A stretch of 64,000 nucleotides of DNA from an uncultured Paracoccaceae bacterium (lineage in GTDB: Bacteria > Pseudomonadota > Alphaproteobacteria > Rhodobacterales > Rhodobacteraceae), in contig CALKXV010000023.1 in the NCBI GenBank assembly GCA_938005545.1, positions 41,842 through 105,841 of the forward strand. Direction: 5' to 3'. The translations under genes were made by a program, and so were the position numbers. The notes below the pieces were generated by a model. It did no database searches. It saw only the letters and a program-made list of their open reading frames with translations, and had not been told where the DNA came from. Positions 17,419-26,540 of the stretch are shown here, piece by piece (position 1 is the stretch's first letter; each line of letters begins with the position of its first letter).

Positions 17419-17430
17419 TTGATTAACCAA
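17419..17430. promoter_or_regulatory. probable GntR/FCD operator O2
   Basis: The sequence ttgattaaccaa is palindromic apart from one base pair and repeats the TTAACCA core of the site at 17278. It lies 39 bp before the start of the alcohol dehydrogenase gene, placing it over the promoter or leader of the rightward operon. Confidence 0.58.
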
Positions 17431-17468
17431 TATGACGATGCCAGTCCGATAGAAAGGGGGAGGTCAGT

Positions 17469-18635
17469 TTGACGGAACGCAATGCCCAAGGTGTGAAATA
17501 CGCTGACATGATGCCCGTGCCTGACAAAATGAAGGCTTGGGTGTTAGGTGATCCTGACGAACTGAAGCTGATCGACAAGGATGTTCCTGTGCCCGGTCGC
17601 GCCGAAGCATTGGTGCGCATCGATGCAGTTGCAATATGTGCCACGGATCTGGAAATCATCAGCTATGGCACCCCCGCAATGTTCGAAGGCGGTCCACCCT
17701 TCAACAAGAATTTTACGCCGGGCCACGAATACATGGGCACAATCGCGGCCCTTGGGCCGGGGGTCGATGAATTCGAAATCGGCGACCGTGTCACGGTCGA
17801 AATCCACGCCGGATGTGGCCAGTGCAAGCGGTGCCGGGCCGGCATGTACACGTCGTGTCATAACTACGGGTTGAACTATGGCGACCGCGACAAAGGCCAT
17901 CGGGCCAACGGGTTCACAACGAATGGCGGCTTTGCGGAATACGCGATTAACAACATCAACACGATGATCAAAGTTCCCGATACGATGTCGGATGCCGAAG
18001 CAACGCTTGTCGTGACGGCCGGAACCTCGATGTACGGGCTGACTGAACTTGGCGGGTTGGTCGCTGGTGAAAGCGTTGTGGTGATCGGCCCCGGGCCAAT
18101 CGGGCTATTGGCGGTGGCGGTTGCAAAATCACTCGGGGCCAGCCCGGTGGTGTTGGTGGGCACACGCGAAAACCGCAACAAGATCGGGTTGGAGCTTGGC
18201 GCGGACGTGGTTATTGATGCGCGATCCGAAGATGCGCTGGCGCGGGTCAAGGAATTGACGGGCAAAGGCGCGGATTATGTCGTTGATTGTGCGGGAACCG
18301 AAGCCACTGTTAATCAGGCGGTTCACATGACCAACCGGGGCGGCAAGGTCTGTCTGGCAGCCTTTCCGAAGAAGCCCGTGGAATTTGATCTTGGCTATCT
18401 GGCCGTCAACAACATCTATCTTTATGGCATTCGCGGTGAAGGCAGATCGGCCACTCACCGGGCGATGGCCTTCATGGCCGACAAGCGATTTGATGCTACA
18501 AAAGTTCACACTCACACCTTTCCGATGAGCGATCTTCCAGAGGCTTTGCGCTATGCGCGCGAACGGATCGACGACGCCATCAAAGTTGTGGTTTCCATGA
18601 AAGACAGTGCCGCCAAATCGGCGGCCGCAGAGTAA
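17469..18635 (+). CDS. zinc-binding alcohol dehydrogenase
   Basis: A 388-residue medium-chain dehydrogenase. Catalytic zinc ligands are visible in AICATD and in GHEYMG; the structural zinc lobe is the four-cysteine pattern CGQCKRCRAGMYTSC. The cofactor-binding GPGPIGLLAVAVA motif and the GTRENRNK segment after the second strand indicate an NAD(P) Rossmann domain. The start is TTG at 17469 behind a strong GGGGGAGG element; an ATG 14 codons later is possible. It is the first gene of the rightward operon and likely oxidises the imported hydroxy compound or a derivative of it. Confidence 0.87.
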   Translation: MTERNAQGVKYADMMPVPDKMKAWVLGDPDELKLIDKDVPVPGRAEALVRIDAVAICATDLEIISYGTPAMFEGGPPFNKNFTPGHEYMGTIAALGPGVDEFEIGDRVTVEIHAGCGQCKRCRAGMYTSCHNYGLNYGDRDKGHRANGFTTNGGFAEYAINNINTMIKVPDTMSDAEATLVVTAGTSMYGLTELGGLVAGESVVVIGPGPIGLLAVAVAKSLGASPVVLVGTRENRNKIGLELGADVVIDARSEDALARVKELTGKGADYVVDCAGTEATVNQAVHMTNRGGKVCLAAFPKKPVEFDLGYLAVNNIYLYGIRGEGRSATHRAMAFMADKRFDATKVHTHTFPMSDLPEALRYARERIDDAIKVVVSMKDSAAKSAAAE

Positions 18636-18643
18636 GGCAAAAC

Positions 18644-19561
18644 ATGACGAAAGCAATCAGAGGAATTTATGCGGCTGCGGTGTCTCCGTTTCAGGAAGAC
18701 GGCTCGCTCGATACAGCGAAGCTTGTGGCCTATTGCAAATACCTGACGACCGAAGGTGGTTGCGATGGTGTGGCACCGACGGGCACGACGGGTGAGGGGA
18801 ATTCAATTTCTTTCCGTCAGAAGATGCAACTTGCCGGTGCTTTCGCTGACGCTGGATTTGATCCGTCGCGCGCAATTTTCGGCACCGGTGCCTGTGCCAC
18901 GCAAGACGCAATTGATCTGTCGAAGGCCGCTTTGGATGCTGGCTTTCCAAATGTTCTGGTCTTGCCGCCGTTTTACTACAAGAACCCAAGCGACGAAGGG
19001 ATTTATCGTTATTTTGCACAACTGATTGAAGCGATCGGCGACGATCGTCTGCGGGTTTATCTCTATCACTTCCCGCAAATGTCGATGACACCAATTCCGG
19101 TTGATGTTGCCGTGCGCCTAAAGAAAGACTTTGGCCCCATTGTTGCGGGATTGAAAGATTCAAGCGGTGACATGTCGCAAGCCTTGGCATTTGCCGATGC
19201 AACCGGCGGCGTCAAAGCTGATTTTGATGTTTATCCGTCCAGCGAAGCATTCCTGTTCGAAGGATTGGCCAAAGGATGTGCCGGGATTATTTCGGGATCA
19301 ACCAACGCATTCGCCAATAAAGTGAAAGCCGCATTGGTCGTTGAAGGTGCCGCACGAGATACCGCGTTTGAAGCTGTGAAAGAAGTGCGCGCCATGGCGT
19401 CCAAATACCCATTGATGGCGGCCATGAAACAAATGGAAGCATGGCGCAGCGGCGACGACACCTGGACGCGCATGGCACCGCCACTGGTTCCCTTAAGCGC
19501 AGAACAACAAGCCAATCTAAAAGCAGATGTTGCGGGTTTGAAAGCTCCGGCACCGGCATAG
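18644..19561 (+). CDS. dihydrodipicolinate synthase (DapA)-family aldolase/lyase
   Basis: A 305-residue TIM-barrel class I aldolase. The PTGTTGEG motif near residues 45-52 binds the oxoacid carboxylate, Tyr141 stands in the proton-relay position, and Lys171 in GLKDSSGD is the Schiff-base lysine. Family members condense or cleave pyruvate-containing compounds (N-acetylneuraminate, 2-keto-3-deoxy acids, hydroxybenzylidene pyruvates) or dehydrate sugar acids. A biosynthetic DapA is unlikely because the gene sits 8 bp behind a dehydrogenase gene and ahead of a TRAP transporter. It probably splits the oxidised substrate into pyruvate and an aldehyde, which is inference. Confidence 0.86.
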   Translation: MTKAIRGIYAAAVSPFQEDGSLDTAKLVAYCKYLTTEGGCDGVAPTGTTGEGNSISFRQKMQLAGAFADAGFDPSRAIFGTGACATQDAIDLSKAALDAGFPNVLVLPPFYYKNPSDEGIYRYFAQLIEAIGDDRLRVYLYHFPQMSMTPIPVDVAVRLKKDFGPIVAGLKDSSGDMSQALAFADATGGVKADFDVYPSSEAFLFEGLAKGCAGIISGSTNAFANKVKAALVVEGAARDTAFEAVKEVRAMASKYPLMAAMKQMEAWRSGDDTWTRMAPPLVPLSAEQQANLKADVAGLKAPAPA

Positions 19562-19698
19562 CAACAGTTTCAGAGGCAAAACCTAGGCAAGGAGTTAGGT
19601 CGAGGAAAGCAGAAAGACACGCGACTACATCCGGGTCGATGCCACGGAAGACAGGCACGCCAAAATCGGATCAGAAATCATATCTATGGGAGGAAATG

Positions 19699-20760
19699 AT
19701 GAACAAGTTTTTCAAAACCGGTGCCGTGGCACTCACCGCTGCAAGCATCAGCTCGGCGGCAATAGCCGAGGATATCACCCTCAGAATTGGGTCCGGTCAC
19801 CCGCCGGGCGTCGTCTATGCGGGGCTGATGATCGACTACTTTCAAAAAGAACTGAAAGAACGCGTCGAAGCACGGACCGATCATACCGTGAACTTTGTCG
19901 AAGGATATTCAGGCTCGATCGTCAAGGTCACCGAAGTTCTGGAAGGCGTTCAGGACGGCATCCTTGATATTGGCGGTTTCTGCTATTGCTTTGAGCCTTC
20001 GAACCTGCCCTTGCATGCGTTTCAGGTGATGATGCCTTTTGGAACAATGGACCCGGAAAAGTCTTTGAAGATCGCGCAAGAAGTCTATGAAGAAGTTCCG
20101 TATCTCTCTGATATCTTTGAAGAAAAATTCAACCAAGTCCTTCTTAGCCGGATCGCTGATGGCGGTTATAACCTTGGGACATCTTTCGCTTGGGACGATC
20201 TCTCTGATCTGCAAGGCCAGAAGATCGCAGGTGCGGGTCTAAACCTGAACTGGCTCAAACTGGCAGGCGTCTCAGAAGTACAATCGTCGCTGGCGACGGC
20301 CTATACCGAGATGAAAACCAACGTTTACGAAGGCTGGATCATGTTCCCGTCTGCTTGGGTGAACCTGAAACTTTATGAACCCGGCCCGTTCTATACGCTG
20401 ATCGGTTTTGGTTCGATGACCTGGCATGGGCTGACGATCAACCAAGACACCTACAATGAATTGCCGGACGACTTTAAAGAAATCCTGCACGAAGTCGCAG
20501 CCGATTACGAACAGCAAACCGGCATCGTCAATGCGGTTGAATACGACCGGTTGGTCGACGATCTGCGCGGCAAGATCACCGTGACTGAGATCGATCCAAG
20601 TGTTCGCAAGGAATGGGCCGAGTCTTTGGCTGAATGGCCGCAGTCTTTGGTCGATGACCTTGAAGCACAGGGCTTGCCTGCCAAGCAGGTCTTAAACCTC
20701 GTGCTCGAACGTGCGGAAGCCAACGGCTATGAGTGGCCGGTTCGCTACGAAATCAAGTAA
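19699..20760 (+). CDS. dctP: TRAP transporter solute-binding protein DctP
   Basis: A 353-residue periplasmic binding protein. The first 23 residues form a Sec signal peptide ending AAIAE. The mature chain begins ITLRIGSGHPPG and later has the expected SDLQGQKIAGAG and LATAYTEMKTNVYEGW segments of the DctP family. I chose the ATG at 19699 because GGGAGG lies five bases upstream; a longer frame would run into the aldolase gene. It captures a carboxylate ligand and delivers it to the DctQ-DctM permease encoded next, from which it is separated by a strong hairpin. The C-terminal part is rich in acidic residues. Confidence 0.92.
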   Translation: MNKFFKTGAVALTAASISSAAIAEDITLRIGSGHPPGVVYAGLMIDYFQKELKERVEARTDHTVNFVEGYSGSIVKVTEVLEGVQDGILDIGGFCYCFEPSNLPLHAFQVMMPFGTMDPEKSLKIAQEVYEEVPYLSDIFEEKFNQVLLSRIADGGYNLGTSFAWDDLSDLQGQKIAGAGLNLNWLKLAGVSEVQSSLATAYTEMKTNVYEGWIMFPSAWVNLKLYEPGPFYTLIGFGSMTWHGLTINQDTYNELPDDFKEILHEVAADYEQQTGIVNAVEYDRLVDDLRGKITVTEIDPSVRKEWAESLAEWPQSLVDDLEAQGLPAKQVLNLVLERAEANGYEWPVRYEIK

Positions 20761-20766
20761 GCGAAC

Positions 20767-20795
20767 GCGCTCCGCTGCCAATCGCGGCGGAGCGC
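20767..20795 (+). terminator. intercistronic hairpin between dctP and dctQ
   Basis: Perfect nine-base stem gcgctccgc/gcggagcgc (20767-20775 and 20787-20795) with an 11-base loop, beginning six bases after the dctP stop and without a T-run. It probably stabilises the dctP message or attenuates readthrough so that binding protein exceeds permease. Confidence 0.65.
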
Positions 20796-20822
20796 AACTG
20801 TTCCCGAAAATTGAGGCGCAAG

Positions 20823-21323
20823 ATGGCATTGGTCCGACTGAGCGACCGGCTCACCAAACTTTTGATGATACTGGGCGCGATCTGGGCGTTCTTCCTATGC
20901 TTTTTCATTCTGGCTGACATCATCACACGCGCCTTGAATATGCCAATCTCGGGCACAAAAGAAATCGTCGCGAATTCGGTCGTCATGATCGTTTTTTTAC
21001 AAATCGGTTTTGCCATTCGAAGCAATTCAATGTTGCGCGCAGATTTTCTGGTCACGGCACTACCAAAGCCTTTGCAAAAGGCACTTTTGATTTTCGCTCT
21101 GGTTCTTGGTGCCTTGTTGTTTTTCTTTTTGTTGAAGGCCGGAATTAAACCCGCCGTTCGATCCTTCGTGAATGGGGAGTTCGACGGCGAGGGCGCGCTT
21201 CGGGTCCCTGTCTGGCCAACCCGTTGGATGATCATTTTTGGGGCGGGGCTTGCGGGTATCAATTACACCTTGTTGTCCATCGTCGAGATTTTCGATCTTC
21301 GCGTCGAACAGATGGATCTGTAA
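20823..21323 (+). CDS. dctQ: TRAP transporter small permease DctQ
   Basis: A 166-residue inner-membrane protein with four hydrophobic helices, the normal DctQ topology. The PISGTKEIVANSVV segment after the first helix and WPTRWMIIFGAGLAG before the last helix are conserved features of this family. The start is taken as the ATG at 20823 behind GAGG; a frame opening earlier overlaps the dctP end and the hairpin. It pairs with DctM encoded 4 bp downstream. Confidence 0.9.
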   Translation: MALVRLSDRLTKLLMILGAIWAFFLCFFILADIITRALNMPISGTKEIVANSVVMIVFLQIGFAIRSNSMLRADFLVTALPKPLQKALLIFALVLGALLFFFLLKAGIKPAVRSFVNGEFDGEGALRVPVWPTRWMIIFGAGLAGINYTLLSIVEIFDLRVEQMDL

Positions 21324-21327
21324 CGCG

Positions 21328-22683
21328 ATGTTCGACTTTGGAACCGCCGGGTTAATCATTGTCCTTTTGCTGGGCCTCGTTCTTTTGGGTGTCCATGTTG
21401 CTGTGGCCTTGGGTGTCACCAGCGCTGTGGGCATCTATATGGTCACCGGCAAAATGCGCATTGTCGAGGCGACACTTGCTTCAACCTCTGCCGAGGCACT
21501 CAGGGATTTCACCTTCGCAGTGATCCCTTTGTTCATGTTGATGGGCGAATTTATCGGGCGATCCGGGGCGATAACCGACATATATGTTGCGATAAACCGG
21601 GGTTTGAAAAAAATCCCCGCGCGTCTCGCCATCGCGACTGTACTTGGCAATACAGTTTTCTCTTTCGTCACGGGCGTTTCTATCGCGTCAGCCGCCGCCT
21701 TCAGCCGGATTGCGTACCCGGAAATGAAAGCGCACGGCTATGATCGCGGCTTTTCGCTGGGTGCAATTGCCGGGTCGTCGTGTCTTGGAATGTTGATACC
21801 GCCGTCTGTCTTGATGATCGTTTGGGGCATCCTGACCGAACAATCCATCGGGCGGTTGTTCCTTGCCGGTGTTCTTCCCGGCATGCTTCTGGCCACGCTT
21901 TTTGTCCTGTACATCGTTATTCGTGCATTGATGAAACCCGAACTTGTGGGCGAGGGTGCGGCGCGAATTGACCACGAAAACGTGCGCGTCGAAGATGGGT
22001 TCGACAGCTCGCTGGTTGAATTGAAAACCGGGCCGTTTCTGGTGTCGACGTTCGGGGTCTTCGGCATCGTCGGCGCTGTTCTCGGTGGAATTTGGTTTGG
22101 CGTTTTCACACCGACGGAAGGCGCCGGTGCGGGTGCTGCACTTGCTTTGATCCTTGCCGGGTTCAAAGGCATGCGATGGCGGCAATTTATTGACGCGATC
22201 TATGCGGTCGGCAAAACAGCCGCCCCGATCATGATCCTTTTGCTTGCCGCTGCGCTTTACTCACGAACCTTGGCAATGACGGGTGTCACAAATGCCATCC
22301 GCGAGTTTTTTGTTTCAAGCGGATTGGATCCATTCGTCGTTCTAGGGATCATAATCCTGATCTGGTTCGTCCTTGGCATGCTGATCGACAGTATTTCGAT
22401 CATGCTTTTGACCGTGCCCATCGTTGAACCCGTCGCCATGGCGTTCGGCTTTGATCAAGTCGCCTTCGCCATCGTCGGCATCATCGCCATTGAAGCCGGA
22501 TTGTTGACGCCACCATTCGGGCTTTTGGTCTATACGGTAAAGGCTGCAATCCGGGATGACGAAGTGGGGGTGCAACGCATTTTCATGTCTTCTGTCCCCT
22601 ATTGGTTCGTAATGCTGTTTGCCGTTCTTCTTATCATCATCTTCCCGGGCATCGCCAATTGGCTGCCCAATCTTCTAATGTAA
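21328..22683 (+). CDS. dctM: TRAP transporter large permease DctM
   Basis: A 451-residue polytopic protein with about twelve membrane segments. Family motifs are visible: PLFMLMGEFIGRSG, the CLGMLIPPSVLMIVWG hairpin helix and the FTPTEGAGAGA loop, as in sialic acid and C4-dicarboxylate TRAP systems. It uses the sodium gradient to move the ligand delivered by DctP. The ATG at 21328 follows the dctQ stop by 4 bp. It is followed by the DUF1330 gene after 9 bp, so transport and catabolic genes share a transcript. Confidence 0.93.
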   Translation: MFDFGTAGLIIVLLLGLVLLGVHVAVALGVTSAVGIYMVTGKMRIVEATLASTSAEALRDFTFAVIPLFMLMGEFIGRSGAITDIYVAINRGLKKIPARLAIATVLGNTVFSFVTGVSIASAAAFSRIAYPEMKAHGYDRGFSLGAIAGSSCLGMLIPPSVLMIVWGILTEQSIGRLFLAGVLPGMLLATLFVLYIVIRALMKPELVGEGAARIDHENVRVEDGFDSSLVELKTGPFLVSTFGVFGIVGAVLGGIWFGVFTPTEGAGAGAALALILAGFKGMRWRQFIDAIYAVGKTAAPIMILLLAAALYSRTLAMTGVTNAIREFFVSSGLDPFVVLGIIILIWFVLGMLIDSISIMLLTVPIVEPVAMAFGFDQVAFAIVGIIAIEAGLLTPPFGLLVYTVKAAIRDDEVGVQRIFMSSVPYWFVMLFAVLLIIIFPGIANWLPNLLM

Positions 22684-22692
22684 GGATCTACT

Positions 22693-22998
22693 ATGCCCGC
22701 TTATTGGCTTGCCCGCGCAAAGATCAACGACCCTGTCGAATACAAGAAATACACCAATCTCGTTCCCGCTATTATCCAGAAATACGGCGGCAAAGTTTTG
22801 GCGCGTGGCGGTGATTTCGAAATCATGGAAGGCCCGGAACACTTCGAGCGTTTCGTGGTCATTGAATTTCCCGATCTGGCTACGGGAACCGCGTGCTTTA
22901 AATCTGATGAATACAACGAAGCCGCAGCGTTCCGGCGTGCCAACGGCGCTGGTGAAGTCCAGACCGTTGTAGTGGAAAGCGGCGACGCGACGAAGTAA
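22693..22998 (+). CDS. DUF1330 family small protein
   Basis: A 101-residue protein of the dimeric alpha-beta-barrel superfamily, recognisable by PAYWLARAKINDPVEYKKY at the start and VVIEFPDLATGTACFKSDEY in the middle. Family function is unknown; relatives are often found beside catabolic enzymes. It is preceded by AAGGA at a good distance and sits between dctM and the quinone oxidoreductase gene. A role as a small isomerase or lactone-handling protein is possible but not supported by visible catalytic residues. Confidence 0.85.
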   Translation: MPAYWLARAKINDPVEYKKYTNLVPAIIQKYGGKVLARGGDFEIMEGPEHFERFVVIEFPDLATGTACFKSDEYNEAAAFRRANGAGEVQTVVVESGDATK

Positions 22999-23009
22999 AG
23001 GACGGCACT

Positions 23010-23984
23010 ATGACGATGGACCGAGTGATCATGGCCCAACAAGGGGCACCCGATGTGATGCAGTTCGAAACCCTCGAACTTCCGGACCCCGGTGAAGGCG
23101 AAGTGCAGATCCGCCAGAAGGCTATCGGTTTGAACTATATGGATGTTTACCAACGGTCCGGCCATTATCCGATGCCGTTGCCAAGCCCGTTAGGGTTGGA
23201 AGCCGCGGGCGAAATCACAGGCCTTGGCAAGGGTGTCGCGGGGCTCGCGGTTGGTGATCGAGTAGTTTATGGCGGCGTCCTTGGGGCCTATGCAACCACA
23301 CGAAATGCCCCTGCCGCCCGTGTTTTGAAAATCCCCGACGGTATTTCCGATGACGTTGCAGCAGCGTCTTTGATGAAAGGTATGACGGCGGAATATTTGC
23401 TGGAACGCACCTACAAAGTTAAACCCGGAGAGAAGGTTTTATTTTTTGCTGCATCTGGTGGAGTTGGTCAGATCGCAGGCCAATGGGGAAAACATCTTGG
23501 TGCCGAAATGATCGGTGTGACATCAGGCGCGGATAATTGCGGGCGTGCACTCCAGATGGGATATTCCCACGCAATTGATCGGAATTCCGAAGATATAGCC
23601 GAACGGGTCAAAGAGATTACGGGTGGTGCCGGGGTGCCGGTCGTTTACGACAGCATCGGGAAAGCGACATTTGAAACCTCAATCGAATGCCTTGCGACTT
23701 ATGGTATGTTCGTCTCATTCGGTGCGACAACGGGCGAAGCGCCTGCCGTTGCTCCCAGTCTTTTGCAACATGCAGGATCGCTTTATTTCACCCGCCCGAC
23801 GCTTGCGAACTACGTTGGTCCGCGCGCCGATCTTGAACATTCGTCGGCGCGCGTGTTTCGGATGAACCTTGATGGCCACGTCACAGTGAACATCAATCAG
23901 CGGCGTCCGCTGAGCGAAGTGGCTGCCGCCCATGCCGAACTGGAGGCCGGGTCAACCACGGGTTCCACTATCTTTGTGCCCTGA
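23010..23984 (+). CDS. NADPH:quinone oxidoreductase-type dehydrogenase
   Basis: A 324-residue medium-chain dehydrogenase of the zinc-free QOR branch. It has the signature GLNYMDVYQRSGHYPMPLPS, the nucleotide motif AASGGVGQIAGQ, and lacks the structural-zinc cysteine lobe seen in the operon's first gene. Such enzymes reduce quinones or the double bond of enones with NADPH. An AAAGGA element precedes the ATG at 23010. Within this operon it may reduce an unsaturated intermediate. Confidence 0.88.
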   Translation: MTMDRVIMAQQGAPDVMQFETLELPDPGEGEVQIRQKAIGLNYMDVYQRSGHYPMPLPSPLGLEAAGEITGLGKGVAGLAVGDRVVYGGVLGAYATTRNAPAARVLKIPDGISDDVAAASLMKGMTAEYLLERTYKVKPGEKVLFFAASGGVGQIAGQWGKHLGAEMIGVTSGADNCGRALQMGYSHAIDRNSEDIAERVKEITGGAGVPVVYDSIGKATFETSIECLATYGMFVSFGATTGEAPAVAPSLLQHAGSLYFTRPTLANYVGPRADLEHSSARVFRMNLDGHVTVNINQRRPLSEVAAAHAELEAGSTTGSTIFVP

Positions 23985-23993
23985 GGCGACCGG

Positions 23994-25370
23994 GTGCCCG
24001 CGCTTTCCGCCCAACATGTTGCAAGCCTCGGCGTTGCAATCGGGGGTGCGTTTACCCTTTATGGCTTGTCACTTGGAAATGCTGGTTCCGTTTGGATGGC
24101 CGCCGGGCTTGGCGGTGCCGCGATCACACTATTCGCAACGCGCGCGATCCCGGAAATCGTCACGGCCTTCGGGATATTTCTAACGGCACTTGCCCTTGGC
24201 ATCGTGCCTCGGGAGGTTGTTTTTTCCGGCTTCATGTCCAGCGGTTTTTGGCTCTTGGTGTCCGGGATCACATTGGGCGCGGCGATCACCTCAACCGGTT
24301 TGGCGTCTCGCGTCTCGGCACATCTTTTGGCGGCAACCGGTCCGTCTTATCCCCGTGCGATCTTTGTGATGGCCGCCACTGGTATGGCGCTTGGTGTGTT
24401 GATCCCGTCAACCATGCCACGGATCATCGTGATGATCCCGGTTGCCACTGCCTTGGCGGGGCATCTCAACCTTGACCCCGACGGGCGCGGTGCCATCGGA
24501 TTGGTGGCGACCGCCGCAACCGCAACGTTGCTGCCGACCTATACGATCTTAACCGCGAACTTGCCGACGATTGTGCATGTCGGAGCCATGGATCAGCTTT
24601 ACGGAGTTCCCAGCACCTATTCGGGCTATTTGCTATTGCAATCGCCGGTCAATGCTCTGCGGTTTGCATTGCTGGTGGCGCTGATGGTCGGCTTTTATCG
24701 TGCACCCATTCAAAGTATCCAATCCAAGGGCATCAAAACCCCTGAGGTGCGCCCCGAACAAAACCGATTGCTTGTCGTACTTGGGGCCGCGATCTTGCTG
24801 TGGATGACGGATTTCCTCCACGGCATCCCGCCTGCATGGGTGGCTTTAACGGCGGCGGCAATCGTACTTTGGCCGCGTTTCGGGATGTTAAGTCCGACGG
24901 CCATGCGCGAACAAATTGATCTTACGCCCGCCATTTTCTTTGCATCCATCATCACAGTTGTTGCGATCGCGCGCGCAGTTGAACTCGATCAACTGCTCGC
25001 AGACCTTATCATCGGGGCTCTGCCACTGGATGACGGCGGCGGATTGGTATCGATCTATGGGATCTATGGATTTTCACTGCTTTTGTCGCATCTTACCACA
25101 GCACCCGCCGCGCCCGCAGTGTTGGTTCCATTCGCAGCGACGCTTTCCGAGGCAACGGGATTATCACTCAAAGTTGTCTCGATGACGCAAATCGTTGGCA
25201 TTGCAACGCCGCTCATCCCATATCAAGCGCCGCCTCTGATCGTGGCAATGTCGATCTCAAAAGTGCCCAATGCTGTCTTCATGCGCCTGTGCCTTTGGCT
25301 GGCTCTAGCGGTGACATTGGTCGGGGTTCCGCTCAGCTATTTTTGGTGGCGGTTAATTGGTTTTCTATGA
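23994..25370 (+). CDS. SLC13/DASS-like anion permease
   Basis: A 458-residue polytopic membrane protein with about twelve hydrophobic segments. Paired motifs in the two halves, such as IPSTMPRIIVMIPVATALA and SHLTTAPAAPAVLVPFAATL, match the divalent anion:sodium symporter fold, in which two hairpins carry the ligand-binding Ser-Asn/Thr turns. It starts with GTG at 23994. This is the third importer family in the same divergent cluster, after TTT and TRAP, and it might export a product or take up a related acid. The exact ligand is unknown. Confidence 0.78.
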   Translation: MPALSAQHVASLGVAIGGAFTLYGLSLGNAGSVWMAAGLGGAAITLFATRAIPEIVTAFGIFLTALALGIVPREVVFSGFMSSGFWLLVSGITLGAAITSTGLASRVSAHLLAATGPSYPRAIFVMAATGMALGVLIPSTMPRIIVMIPVATALAGHLNLDPDGRGAIGLVATAATATLLPTYTILTANLPTIVHVGAMDQLYGVPSTYSGYLLLQSPVNALRFALLVALMVGFYRAPIQSIQSKGIKTPEVRPEQNRLLVVLGAAILLWMTDFLHGIPPAWVALTAAAIVLWPRFGMLSPTAMREQIDLTPAIFFASIITVVAIARAVELDQLLADLIIGALPLDDGGGLVSIYGIYGFSLLLSHLTTAPAAPAVLVPFAATLSEATGLSLKVVSMTQIVGIATPLIPYQAPPLIVAMSISKVPNAVFMRLCLWLALAVTLVGVPLSYFWWRLIGFL

Positions 25371-25428
25371 TGTCGGGCATCAGGAATAATTGTTGGCGAG
25401 CGCCTTTCGGGCAGGCTAACTGAACAGA

Positions 25429-25444
25429 TCGCAAATCATTGCGA
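25429..25444 (+). other. small inverted repeat before ribosome-binding site
   Basis: The sequence tcgcaaatcattgcga has perfect six-base arms with a four-base loop and lies immediately before the ribosome-binding site of the following gene. It could be a weak RNA hairpin or a protein site; nothing more can be said. Confidence 0.3.
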
Positions 25445-25457
25445 CGGGAGGGTTGAG

Positions 25458-26531
25458 ATGGCGAAAACAGAAGTGGCGGTGATCGGAACCGGATGGTGCG
25501 GCGGGATCAGAGCCGAAACGTTGGCCAGGTCGGCAATGGTCGATGCATTGCACATTTGCGAAATTCTGCCGGAACGATTAGCCGAAGTGCGCGCGTTGAC
25601 CAATCCGGCAACCGCAACCCAAGACTATCAAGATATCGTGTCCAATCCCGCGATCAGCGTCGTCTATATCTCGACGACACCCGAACAAACTCATTACCCA
25701 ATCGCGCGCGATTGCCTGAAAGCCGGAAAACACGTTCTTTTGGAAAAACCAATCGCTTTGGAGTTCTGGGAAGCCGACGAATTGATCGCCCTGTCAGAAA
25801 CCAACAATGTGAAATTCACCATCGGCTATTCACAACGGTTCAATCCAAAAATAGCATACGCCAAAAAGGCCATTACCGACGGCAAATTGGGAAACGTCGT
25901 GAATGTAATGGTGAGCCGTCATCTGTCTCGAACTCTTGGCAAAAAAATCGCCAACCGGGTGAAACTGTCACCCGCAGCAATGGAATCCACCCACGATCTG
26001 GATTTCGTGTTCTGGCTTTTGGAACCCGCCAAACCTGTCAAAATCTACAGCCAAGGTGCCTATGGTTACATGAAAGAACTGAACGGGTCTTATGACTGTA
26101 TGTGGTCGACAGTCACGATGGATGACGGCACGCTTGTTGTTGTCGGGGGTGGGTGGAACCTACCGCCAAGTTATCCCAACTACTGCGGAACCTGGATCGA
26201 AATCACGGGCACAGAAGGCGCGCTGATCCTTGACGATACCGCGCGGGATCACTGGCTGAACACTGTGTCCGAAGGCACGCAATACCCCATGTCGACCATG
26301 CCGGGTGAACATGTGGATCACGTTTTCGCCGGTCAAATGGGCCCTGAAACGATCCATTTTTTGGAAGCGGTTTTGATGGACCAACCACCGATGGTCGATC
26401 CCAACCATGCGCGCCGCGTGATGGAAACATATTCCGCCGCGGATCTATCGGCTGAAACTGGCGAACCTGTATCGCTTCCGTTGTCCAACCATTCCATTGC
26501 GCAATTGGCTGATCTAAAAGCTAGAAAATAG
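25458..26531 (+). CDS. Gfo/Idh/MocA family oxidoreductase
   Basis: A 357-residue NAD(P)-dependent dehydrogenase with Rossmann motif GTGWCGGIRAE, catalytic EKPI motif near residue 99 and the STHDLDFVFW segment. It shares the arrangement of these motifs with the leftward operon's 10946-12070 enzyme and is probably a paralogue. A GGGAGGG ribosome-binding site precedes the ATG. Located between the SLC13-like permease and the beta-hydroxyacid dehydrogenase genes, it likely oxidises a polyol- or sugar-acid-like substrate of this pathway. Confidence 0.88.
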   Translation: MAKTEVAVIGTGWCGGIRAETLARSAMVDALHICEILPERLAEVRALTNPATATQDYQDIVSNPAISVVYISTTPEQTHYPIARDCLKAGKHVLLEKPIALEFWEADELIALSETNNVKFTIGYSQRFNPKIAYAKKAITDGKLGNVVNVMVSRHLSRTLGKKIANRVKLSPAAMESTHDLDFVFWLLEPAKPVKIYSQGAYGYMKELNGSYDCMWSTVTMDDGTLVVVGGGWNLPPSYPNYCGTWIEITGTEGALILDDTARDHWLNTVSEGTQYPMSTMPGEHVDHVFAGQMGPETIHFLEAVLMDQPPMVDPNHARRVMETYSAADLSAETGEPVSLPLSNHSIAQLADLKARK

Positions 26532-26540
26532 GGGGAAACC

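Noticed and set aside
19441..19698. An 86-residue N-terminal extension of DctP
   Set aside because: It overlaps the end of the aldolase gene and precedes an obvious signal peptide; the GGGAGG before the ATG at 19699 decides the start.
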